This document shows positions 34,641 through 44,587 of a stretch of DNA of 64,000 nt, one piece after another. The DNA lies in the NCBI RefSeq assembly GCF_000471905.2, contig NW_006498549.1, positions 1,119,284-1,183,283 on the forward strand. Direction: 5' to 3'. How positions within the stretch are numbered: position 1 is the first letter of the stretch; each line of letters starts with the position of its first letter. The DNA comes from Amborella trichopoda (taxonomy: Eukaryota > Streptophyta > Magnoliopsida > Amborellales > Amborellaceae). A model generated the notes under the pieces. The model did not search any database and was not told the origin of the DNA. It was given only the letters and a program-made list of their open reading frames with translations. Position numbers and translations under genes: made by a program.

Positions 34641-37200
34641 GCCCCGATTCATCCAAACACCTTGGCTTGATAATGGAATTCGTGGCAACGACTTGATGTC
34701 GAATAGAGGCCTCCAGCCTATAAAACAAGAACTCAAGCTGCGCTCCATCCTTGGGCCCCACTCCCTGCTACAGATCACAGACATGAACCCTCCCCTGTTC
34801 AGAGAAAATGGGTCAGTCCAGGTCTTAGGCTGGTTTTGGAATGAGGTCCACAGCCGCCTTAAGGTCAAGCAGAAGAGAGGCCTATAGATCCTGACCAGGG
34901 AAGCCTCCAAGGCAGTCGAAGTCGCCACCCCTGACGACCTCCTTCCTTGTAATCCCTTTTTCCCTTTTCAAGAGCAAGTCCAGGAGTACTGTTCGGTGAA
35001 CACCACCCAGAAGCCACGGTCCCAAGACCGTCAAGAACCGGTCCTCACAAGATCGGCATATAAAGCCCGAGTCTAGTCGGGGCAAGCTGAGCCCCTCCAG
35101 ACTGACTTGCCGTGGGTGACTCGTCAGCCTCAGCAACCCACTGCATCACCTGATTCTACCCTCCCAAAAGAAACAATCAGTGCCATGGTGATCAATGACC
35201 CGAACGACACTTAAGAGGAGCAGATGAAGCCATCCTTAGAAAGATGGAGCGCCTAGAGTCCTCCAAGGCCCCTTCTACGCCTGACCCCCTGACCGATGAG
35301 AACACAACTCTTAGGCAGGCTCCTCCACTAGTCTATCAAGATAGCTCCTCTTCTCTAGTGGTCTCCCAAACCGATATAGATGCTATGGTGGTCCATAGCC
35401 TCAAGAACAAGGTCCCGGGCATGCAGTACATGCCACTCTATGAAAAGTCATATCCTTCGTACATTGACCAGGTGTTGTTTCCCCCAAACTACCAAACCCC
35501 CTGTTCAATGGGACCACGTCTCCTCACCAGCATATTGCCCACTTCCAAGCGGCCTTCCGGGAGACGGCAACTGACGGATACCTTCTTCTCCGTCAGTTTG
35601 TCGAAACTCTTGAAGGACCAGCCTTCCAATGGTATGCTCGGTTGCCGTCGAACTTGGTGAACACTTGGCAAGAAATGGAGCAGTTGTTCTACCAGCGCTT
35701 CTACGAAGTTCAAAGGAACATGAAAACCATCGAGCTCCTCACCTTGATGCAAGACCCTGGTGAGCCGATTGATAAATTCATCACTCGATGGAGAGAGTTA
35801 CGACCTTTCATGACACTCCCATGATCGAGAAGGAAGTAGTCAAGACCTAAATAAGGAACATGCTTCCTAAGATTGCCCTACATGTTGAGGCATCCAATCA
35901 ACCCTCCATGTCAGAGCTCATCTCGAAGGCAGTCTGTATCATCACTCGATGAAGAGAGTTACGACCTTTTATGACACTTCCATGATCGAGAAGGAAGTAG
36001 CCAAGTCCTAAATAAGGAACATGCTTCCTAAGATTGCCCTACATGTTGAGGCATCCAATCAACCCTCCATGTCAGAGCTCATCTCTAAGGCAGTCTGTGT
36101 TGAGGGATTATTCAAACACGACAACACCCGTCAGTAACTTGCCGGCTCAAACTCATGCCTCAGCATTCGGGACAAGCAAAAGGTAGTAATCAGCGCGGCC
36201 GTCACCGTGGCTGACACCAAAGGCTCAGTTTCTCAAACCTTGGACCTCTCTAAGGCACATGCATCTCCAGCCACGGGCAAGCAGTAGTCCTAGACAGCAT
36301 CTTGCCTCTTAAAATCGTTGGGCGAAGCGACTACTTGGCCCAATACAAGAATAAGGTTTACCCCTTTGACATAGTGTGGGAACCTGCACTACTTCAAAAT
36401 CTCCTAGAACAGAACATGATACATTTATAGGACTCTAATACTGCAGAGTTGGCTGGGCAGGAGGTAAATGAGAAGTACTGCGCGTATCACAAGAGGGTCT
36501 ACCACCCCACTCACGACTGTTATAAGCTCAACGACACTATCGAAGCCTTATCAACGTGGGTCAGATAAAGCTTGAAGAATTGAGAAAGGCGTTTGGGGCA
36601 GCTGAGGCATCTCACATAATCACAATTCAAGAAGATGACGGGGCACTCGCTATCCTTCGTGCATTCTTCCCTATAATGCTCGAAGAAGGAATCGCCACCC
36701 CAAAGCCGACAAGGCAACCTAAGTTTCTGCCTCCGAGGATCGAGAACCTTTGGTGCGTATATCATCGGATATGAGACCACGTCATCAGCCAGGGCAATGG
36801 CTTCCATAAGCTCTTGGCCGAAAAGATGCCGCAATGCTAGGAAGTTCAAGGTGACCCGGCAAGACACCCTCGAGTCCCTCTCTCGCCTGTGTAGAAGACC
36901 ACCCGAAGAAAGCCCAGGGAAGCACTGAGCAAGACCCTCTCCAGACCCTCTTCAAAGCAATGATCTACCAAGGTCTCGTCACTCCCAAGCTCGCCAGGCA
37001 ATCGAGAAGCCTTGCCCGGGGAACAGAAAAACTCTGGTTCCCCTATCACCAAGTGTTGGGCCATGAACTCAATGATTGCTCCGGGTTCGAGGCCATAGTC
37101 GAGGAGACAGTCCAATAAGGTTGCATCGACTGGGCGATGCTTTCCAAACACATCCAAGCCCTCGCTCCTGTTCAAGGAGAAGCCACACTGCAGGCCCCTC
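34640..37200 (+). pseudogene. Gag of Tat element 4
   Basis: Capsid-like sequence is visible at 35244-35824, including EQLFYQRFYEVQRNMKTIEL and PIDKFITRWREL, and a further conserved stretch at 36556-36774 (IKLEELRKAFGAAEA). Knuckle-like C-x2-H, H, C segments occur near 36478-36525 (YCAYHKRVYHPTHDCY) and a relative near 37030-37080. A 161 bp tandem duplication lies at 35780-36101. Fossil with many breaks. Confidence 0.75.
35780..36101 (+). repeat. 161 bp head-to-tail duplication inside gag of element 4
   Basis: Two adjacent copies start ATCACTCGATG at 35780 and 35941 and end GGCAGTCTGT. They differ at only a handful of positions. Elements 1 and 2 have one copy of this stretch, so the duplication is specific to this element. 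Confidence 0.9.
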
Positions 37201-38100
37201 ATTAGTATGCACTGGGCTCCTCAGGGCCTTCGACCTATCAACCCTGGGATGTCTCTCATGGGGGAAGCAAGCTCAAGTCCTTGAGACATGAGGTAGTCCT
37301 CCAGCTTGATAGGACGGTCCCAACACCCCGTCGAGGATCCCCAAGGAGATGACGAGCACCTAGGTCGGCCGGTCGAAGGAATCATCTTCCTCAGCCACCG
37401 GTCGAGGAAAAATTCCTTAGACCCCTTCCTCCACTACCGACTTTGCGGGACTTCATCCCAGGCACAGCGCGCCTCATCTTATCATCCAATCAGGCAAACG
37501 GTCTTGAGTCATCAATATCTCAAGAGCCGACCAAAATGGGTGACGAAGTTAAAAGCACCCCACAACGGTCAAAGCTGGGGCAAGATCTTAAATATCCCCT
37601 ACAAACGTCCAACTCTGGCGATGACATAAAAGCTGTCTTGAACGCCTCAGCATGTCATAGCAAGAACACCTCAGAGAAATGTTGGGCCAAGCGGCAGGAT
37701 TCTTGACAGCCGCCGACACCCTGGCAACTCAAGCCAAAACCGAGCCATCTCTGAGCTCCTACTCCCATGGAGCCTCCCACATGGTGTAAACTTGGAAGTA
37801 CCAGCCAGCAAGGGGCAAATGGGTCTAAGATTGAGAAAGAAGCTATAGCCCACACCTCAAAAGTTCAAGGTCCTCAAATTTCCTGATCCTTAACTTTCCC
37901 CTAAGCCTAAACCTCAAACCTCTATATCCCTAGTAAAAATTCCTATTACTGCCCCACCAACTCAGACCACACCGGTTGAACAGCAAAGTCAACCACTGTC
38001 ACAAAAAAGACTCAGCAAAAACCTGTTCCTAAGCTTACACAACTACGTACACCAGTGACTAGATTAGGAACACAGAAGACAAATGAGGATAAAGTAAAAT
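37201..38100 (+). pseudogene. Gag-pol linker of Tat element 4
   Basis: It contains a Pro/Thr/Ser-rich segment (37443-37706) matching 18122-18400 in element 2 and 9475-9938 in element 1. It ends near a conserved segment (38055-38243, LRKLSALLSIYDVLFLSRDY) that precedes protease in Tat elements. No catalytic motif was seen. Confidence 0.55.
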
Positions 38101-38199
38101 ACGATGTAATTGGGCACTTGAGAAAGCTTTCAGCCCTTTTGAGCATCTATGATGTCCTCTTCCTATCTAGAGACTACCGCATGGCTTTGGTCCAAGCAC

Positions 38200-38645
38200 T
38201 CTCTAACCCAGAGGTGTACGAGACTGAGGTGGATCGAGGTTGACCTAGCCATTTTAAGCAAGTGCCTAGCAATCTCCTTTCTGAAGATGACCTTCAGCTG
38301 GGAGGAAAATTCCATAATCGTCCCCTCTTCGTGAATGGTGAACTGCACACTTACCCTCTCAATCGGATCATGCTAGATGGAGGGGCAGAAGTTAACCTGA
38401 TCACAAAAAGAATTCTCACCCGACTGGGACCAGGGTCTGATGACCTCACTCCTACCCACATCACTATGCAAGGGTTCAACCAGTCAGGAGAAAACCTATT
38501 CGGCATAGTGTGGCTCCATCTCAAGATCGGTGACCTCAATGATTACACTCAGTTTCATGTAATCAACACTGATACCTCTTACAACGTCCTGCTTTGTCAT
38601 CCTTGGCTTCACGATCAGAGGGTGGTTCCTTCCACATGCTCCACC
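38200..38645 (+). pseudogene. Aspartic protease of Tat element 4
   Basis: The open segment 38262-38654 contains IMLDGGAEVNLITKRIL, the D-x-G-A catalytic loop of a retropepsin, followed by strands leading to FHVINTDTSYNVLLCHPWLH, a flap/late-core pattern typical of plant Tat proteases. In active elements it matures the polyprotein. I recognise this domain only in element 4, not in elements 1 or 2. Confidence 0.78.
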
Positions 38646-39560
38646 AATGTTTAAAGTACAACCGAGATGGAAGAAACACACAGTCTGTGCTGACATAAGA
38701 TCGTTCCCCGTAGCTGAGACTCACTACGTCGATGACAAGTACTATGTCACAGACCTTCACACACCATAAAAGTCAAAAGATGAGCGAAAGATTGCGAGAG
38801 AGACGGGACCTTCGTCTCATGATGACATTGAGGATCTGAGGAGGATGATTACAGACATGTTCAAAGATGAGGAAAGATAAGGCAAGATCCTCCCATTGAC
38901 CCTTATCTGCCAAAATGTACGTTGCCACCTCTCTGAGGTCATGGTATCCTCTCCCGAAGGTGAAGCTTCTCCCTCACTTATAGTTCGCCATAACTAAATG
39001 ATGAGTCATACCTTGATCCTGAGGAAGCTCCAGAGGTGGACCTGTCAACATTTAGGGTCACCTACACATCAGACCAGTAATAGGTTCTGCATGTCCCCAT
39101 CGCCCTTCTAGAGACAGAACTGGTGCACCAACAGCCACGGAAGGTGCTCTAAGTCACGTGTTGAGAAGCGAGGTGTATAACCTCCATAATCAATTGAAGG
39201 CTATGCGCGTTGCTTAAAAACACTTAAGGGAGTTTGTCCCGGAGACCAAGACTTACGACGAGCCCAAAAGCAATCTACCTCGAATCGAAGCCAAAGCACC
39301 CCCAGACTAGAGCATTTACAGTGAGCAGGCTTATCAAATCATGAGAACCATGAATTATGAGTCCCGATCCAATCAAACACTCTGTTGTGAGAAAGCAACT
39401 GCTCCCCCGTTCGAGGTCATTGAAACCACAGCAAGCTGCCACAAGCTAAAGCAAGGAGTGGGGTATTCTTCTTCATCTCAAACCATGAAAGGGCCAAAGC
39501 AGTGAAACGAAAGAAAAGGGAAGAACAAAGATATGTCATTCACGTGGAAGAGTAAACAGT
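38646..39560 (+). other. Decayed region between protease and antisense ORF
   Basis: About 900 bp with scattered coding-like remnants (an acidic stretch near 38800-38880) and no recognisable RT. It is probably decayed polyprotein and intervening sequence. Confidence 0.4.
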
Positions 39561-39792
39561 CACTTCATTCATCAATCAAATATTGTTACAAATATTAGCG
39601 GAAAGGCAAAAAGAGGGGATTATGTCACTGTTGCCAGCAATTTGGGTATGAAGAATTACAAATAGAAATATCCGCTCAGATCTCGAAGTTAAGCTCATAA
39701 TGATCCTGCTGCGCCCATTTGATTCCGTCCTTCAAAGCTGCCGCCTTGAGGAGTGCAAACTTTCTAACCAAATGAGGATATTCTCCACGCTC

Positions 39793-40680
39793 CTACTGAG
39801 GCAAAAATGGGTCCTTTCCCACCTCGCCGGCCATGATAATCAAGCTTTGCAAATCACCAATGTTACGTTCAAGAATCTCCATGTCCTCCTCATTTTCAAA
39901 ACAGGCGACCTCTTTAAATATCGAAGGAACTTGTGAGGGAAAAATCTCGAATTCTGAGTGAATGAAATGATGCATGAGCAAGCTAGATCTAAGGTTTCCC
40001 GAGTGTGCTACTGCAGAATCTGTAACAGTCAAAGGCTCAGGAAAGAACCTCAGTAGAGGTCCGATGGAGGGATATTCCTCAATAGAAGCCGACTCTTCTA
40101 AACACATAACCTCCCTAGCTTGTTTAGCCATCTCAATCACTTTCATTTTGAACAAGTCCACGCAAGGAACATCAAAGTCTAAGAGGTTGTCTATCGGTCT
40201 CTTTGCCAAAGAGGGGAACATGATTAGCTCAAAGAGAGAAATCCGGCTGAAGAGTTGATAAGCGGCTCTAAGAAGATCGCATCTATTGTCTGCAGTGACA
40301 TTACGGCGGTTGAGCCTGGTGATTTGTGCAAGGAAAGGCGTCACAGCCTACGAAACAACAAAGCCTCCTGAATGGGCCAAATAAGAGGATGAATAACTTG
40401 TCCCTAAGAGGAGGTGACTACAAAATCCGCGCCTATGATGAGTTCCCTTCGAATAGGAAACATGAGTCCCTTTCTCAAGGTTGCAAGGGGAATCACCCGG
40501 TTGCCCATAATTATCAGATCATACTCGCTCTCATCTCTGAAGATCGGAGGTTGAGGAGAGGGATGCGATTCATTCTCAATAATAAAAGGTCCTTTGTCCT
40601 CAATACGTATGAGGTCCCTGCTTAAAGAAGCTTGTCTCCTGGAAGCTTTAGAAGCCTCGGCTGATCATCGAGAAGACATG
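39793..40680 (-). pseudogene. Antisense coding-like region in Tat element 4
   Basis: The minus strand has a 183-codon open segment (40344-39793). It is well mixed in amino acids, contains KMKVIEMAKQAREVMCLEE and an acidic stretch near its end (ENEEDMEILE), and ends at a stop. Coding-like sequence on the same strand extends upstream to about 40680. It lies between the element's coding part and 3' LTR and points the other way, with a backward TATA box about 0.9 kb upstream. Antisense ORFs at this place are known in some Tat elements (for example gene-23 of maize Grande). I recognise no domain. It is broken, with few visible breaks. Function unknown. Confidence 0.55.
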
Positions 40681-40689
40681 TGTCGGGGG

Positions 40690-41560
40690 GCACCAAATAT
40701 CGTTGTCTCACAGTCAAAGGTAAGTCTATCACCGTCTACCACCAAGAGGGAATCATCATCTCACAATCAATCAAGGACCATCGACGACCCCCGAACCAAG
40801 GCGTATTAATGCCTCTCTCCAGTCGTTAGCATGCGCTGCACGTGCATCCCTTGAAATTCGGACACACCATCTGACACTTGCAGCGTGGCCTGTCAACGCG
40901 CGTGCATAGGGTGACTGATCGCCATCCCACAACTCCTCACCTCCTCGACCATTACGGTCTCCCAACCCTTCAATTTCCCACCGGTGCTTTCTTTTGATCG
41001 CCGGAAATCAGCTCTCGTCCACCGGGAAAACCCTCACCCGCCTCCTGCTTGTTATCGAAGTTAACAAAAACAACCAGAAGTCTCAAGAAGACTTCCATGA
41101 GACCCAACGGATTTCCCTTCACCCAAGTTTTTCCCACTTCAGCAGACCACCAAAGTTCACCGAAATTTTGCTAAATTTTTTATGAGCTCAATGCAACCCC
41201 TTCTCCTTCTCCTCCAACAACCGGAGAGCTTGCAAAACTCTTTGAGCTCGCTGCGACCTCCCCCTCACTAGCAGAATGACCGGAGAAGCACACGAACTCT
41301 GGCAGAACACCTCGGGAAATTCTGCCAAGGCCCCAAGAGATCCTCTTCCTTACTCAGAAAGCTTCGATGCTGGCCGAAAACTGTTCGCAAGCACACTGCA
41401 AAGCTTCACACCACGTGAAGCTCACCAAAAAAATCCTTAAGGACCTTCCTCTGCAAGTTCTGGCTAGGTAGTGCTCGCCGGAAAACCCTCACCGGGAGCT
41501 TCGGCTCTCTCTCTCTCTGTCTCTAAAAAGCCCTTCAATTGTTTTACCCTTCGGTAAACA
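40690..41560 (-). other. Putative antisense leader of element 4
   Basis: This non-coding stretch between the backward TATA and the antisense ORF has recognisable relatives at 21400-21990 in element 2 and 28600-29030 in element 3. Recurrent words include CTCGCCGGAAAACCCTCACC and CCTCTTCCTTACTCAGAAAG. No open frame stands out on either strand. Confidence 0.45.
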
Positions 41561-41580
41561 GTAATGTGGAGTTTCTCCCC

Positions 41581-41588
41581 CTTTTATA
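41581..41588 (-). promoter_or_regulatory. Backward TATA box in the 3' region of element 4
   Basis: On the minus strand GGTATAAAAGGGGGAGAAAC, a strong TATA context. It lies about 0.9 kb upstream of the antisense coding region and in the same setting as 22011-22018 in element 2. Confidence 0.6.
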
Positions 41589-42083
41589 CCCCGCAGTACC
41601 AGAGACTGCCCCCAACAAACTCAAAATGACGCTCCAGTCCACAGCTCTTGATGGGGATAAGGCCAGGTCGGGGCAGTCAAGCCCAAGACCCGAAGCAGCA
41701 TCGTCGCGCTCCTTGTTAAGACTTCATCTAGGGGACTAGCGCTGCGCGCTTCGTTCAGAAGGTTGTCGCCTCGCGTCTCCTCCAAGGACTACCACCAAGC
41801 ACTTTTTCAGGAAGCTATTGTCGCGTGCCCCGTCAAGGAGTTATCATCCTTCTTCTAGCCAAGGGCTACTATCACACTCTTCATCAGAGGACCTGAGGCC
41901 ATCATCCGGGTCTAATGCTACAGTTAGCGTCATACGCAAGCCTTAGCGCTCCCCTTCAAACCATCGGCACATACCCTCAAGAAGTTCATTCCCAACACCA
42001 CAATCTCGCCCCTCAGTAGGTCCAGTTTCTGGTAATGGCTCTATGACCAATGGAGTCGCTTCGCCATAGTCGGTGTTTTAAAA

Positions 42084-42518
42084 CCTTAAACTGCATCGCC
42101 ATGGTCCGCGCTGCATGACCTTAAACTGCATCGCCATTATCCACACTACATGACCTTAAACTGCATCGTCATGGTCTGCACTGCATGGCCTTAAACTGCA
42201 TTGCCATGATCCGTGCTACATGATCATAAAATGTATTGCCATGGTCCTCGCTGCATGACCTTAAACTGCATCGCCATGGTCCACGCTGCATGACCTTACA
42301 CTGCATCGCCATGGTTCGTTCTGCATGACTTTAACCTGCATCGCCATAGTCCACGCTGCATGACCTTAAACTGCATCGCCATGGTCCGCGCTGTATGACC
42401 TTAAACTACATCACTATGGTTCGTGCTGCATGACCTTAAACTGCATCGCTATGGTCCGTGCTACATGACCTTAAACTTCATCGCCATGGTCCGTGCTGCA
42501 TGACCTTAAACTGCATCC
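42084..42518 (+). repeat. Thirteen-copy 35 bp minisatellite of Tat element 4
   Basis: The word CCTTAAA begins at 42084 and again at 42504, exactly twelve 35 bp steps later. Intervening units keep this register with only base changes. Each unit reads roughly CATGACCTTAAACTGCAT then CGCCATGGTCCGCGCTG. It is much more regular than the related arrays at 22640-23070 and 30110-30400. Confidence 0.92.
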
Positions 42519-43089
42519 AGCTGGATCCTCAATGGAGTTAAATGAGTGTAAGGGCCTTACTCATCTCATCATCTCCAAAGAGTTAGAGACATCATTCCTT
42601 CAACCCACGGGGGGCTTCATTCGTGCCTTGGCCTCTCGAAGTTCTATGCACATTGATATTCATTATCCCCATGGACTCACACTATCCCTTCTAATCCCCA
42701 GTGAAGCCTTTCCCGCTAAGTACCCCTCGTAGGGTCACCACCTTCATCTACATCTCTTTACATGTGGATAGCCTTAACTATCTTTATCCCTAGGGAGTCA
42801 AATTACTAGCCACGTAACTACCCCCCATGCAACCCTTCTGACATGGCGACTCGTACACGGTCCATGCTGCATGAACTTAAAACTGCATAGCCACGGTCCA
42901 AACTATATGACCATAAACTGTAGCAGAGGTCTAGTCGCACGACCTTCAACTGCACGGTCCTAGTTGCAAGACTTTAAACTGCATAACCATAGTCCAAGCG
43001 ATATGATCTTAAACCATAATGTACGTTCTGACGGCATGACGTTAAACTACTTTTCCCAGATCTTGGAGGAACGACCTTAAAGACGCCCC

Positions 43090-43400
43090 ATGTGCACGCA
43101 CACCTCCCTTTCTTCGTGCATCTTCATGCATGTCTTCCATAACCACCCCATTGGTACGTGCATACCCTCTTCGTTTTCTCTCTAATGAGTCTATGTATGC
43201 GCACACACCCTTTAAGTGCATCATCATGAACGTCTTCCCCAACCGGCCCATTCGTGTGCGTGGGCCACCTACACCACTTCCATTGCCTCCCTAGTGAGTC
43301 TACGTATGCGCACAACACCCTTTACATGCATCAGCACGCACGTCTCCCCTAGCCGGCCCATTCGTGTGTGGGGGCCACCTTTACCATCTTTCATCTCATT
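43090..43400 (+). repeat. Three copies of a repeat of about 109 bp
   Basis: Adjacent copies share TATGCGCACACACCCTTTA, CGTCTTCCCCAACCGGCCCA and TTCGTGTGCG. The TATGCGCACA words at 43196 and 43305 are 109 bp apart. Element 3 has a single related copy near 30505-30680. Confidence 0.8.
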
Positions 43401-43959
43401 CCCCAAAGTCTTACCCATGCTCACCAAATGGCAAGACATCTCTCCACCAGCTAGTGGGTCACCACTTTTCACTTACCATCTAATCAACTCTAAACAGAAA
43501 ACTACATGCCACCTTCCCAAATGAGTCAAAGTCAACCCCAGACTCACTCTATGAGCTCTATAGACTGTAACTCCTTACCGCTACGGTCCAGCTATATGAC
43601 CCTAAAACTATAGTGCATGTCCTAGAGGCATGGCGTTAAAAGGCTTCACATACGTCTCGAATGCACGACCCTAAAACATGCCTTCTCTAAAAAAAAAGGG
43701 GCATGGTGTACACCAGGACAAGAGAACGCCATGAGTAAAAATGACAAATGGGCATGGTCACGAAACCATGAGTAAGAGAGTTCCGTGGAAAAATAAACCC
43801 AGGCACGGTGAAAACCCCAAAAGGGCATCGTGAGCAAAAATGGAAGAAAAGGGTGGACATGACCACAACGTCATGAGTAAAAGAACCTAGAAATAACGAA
43901 AGTTGGTGGCAGCTGTCTTCATGGCGCAACTTCCCACTTGGATCGACAAACCAGGTTGA

Positions 43960-44220
43960 CGCACTTCCCCAGTCTCAACCGACGCCCCCGTTTCCATGGC
44001 TCGTCAGGGAGTGAGAGCCTCATAAGATCTCCCCAGTTTCCACAGCTCGACAGGCAGTGAGAGCCTCATAAAATCACCTAGTAATAATGGCTCGTTAGGG
44101 AGTGAGAGCCTCACAAGATCTCCCCAGTTTCCACGACTCGTCAAGGAGTGCGAGCCCCACAAGATCTCCCCAATTTCAACTGCTCTCAGGGAGTGAGAGC
44201 CTCATAGGATCTCCTCAGTT
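43960..44220 (+). repeat. Five copies of a repeat of about 45 bp
   Basis: Units contain GGGAGTGAGAGCCTCATAAG and ATCTCCCCAGTTTCCAC. Element 2 has a single copy near 24280-24320. It sits about 0.4 kb before the polypurine tract of element 4. Confidence 0.8.
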
Positions 44221-44587
44221 CAACAACAACAAGAGTCCTTGAGGGCGATGATGATGACAAAAAGATCCCTCCAGAAATGCTAAGGGCCATCACGAAGGCA
44301 AGAGACTAACAAGGCCAGGGTTGCCACAGGATTCAGGGTACGTCTCACCATAGCCCTCTAGCCAATAAAGGACCAAACGTTTGGATGGGCCTAAAGCCCC
44401 TAACTGGAGTCCGCTAGACGGGACCTACAAGGATACCTAGTTCTGTACGAGGAGGTCTTGACAAAGGCCTCATGCTCTAGAACGACATATAATCTCTTGA
44501 GGGTGCGGACTCTATGAAGATCCCTCAAAATTCCCTAATGATTGCACTTCTCGATTCTCTCAAAGCATAACATTTAGTGGGGAAGGC

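Larger units (their letters stand above)
33610..44587 (+). mobile_element. Internal region of Tat element 4
   Basis: An 11 kb internal region between two related LTRs. It has the primer site (33613-33630), leader, gag (about 34640-37200), linker, protease (about 38200-38640), an antisense coding-like region (39793-40680), a backward TATA box (41581-41588), several tandem arrays and a purine tract. RT, RNase H and integrase were not recognised. It is broken in many places and non-autonomous. Confidence 0.82.

Noticed and set aside
42084-42518. Regular 35 bp repeats considered as a CRISPR array
   Set aside because: There are no unique spacers between repeats, the context is a plant retrotransposon, and looser homologous arrays exist in sister elements.
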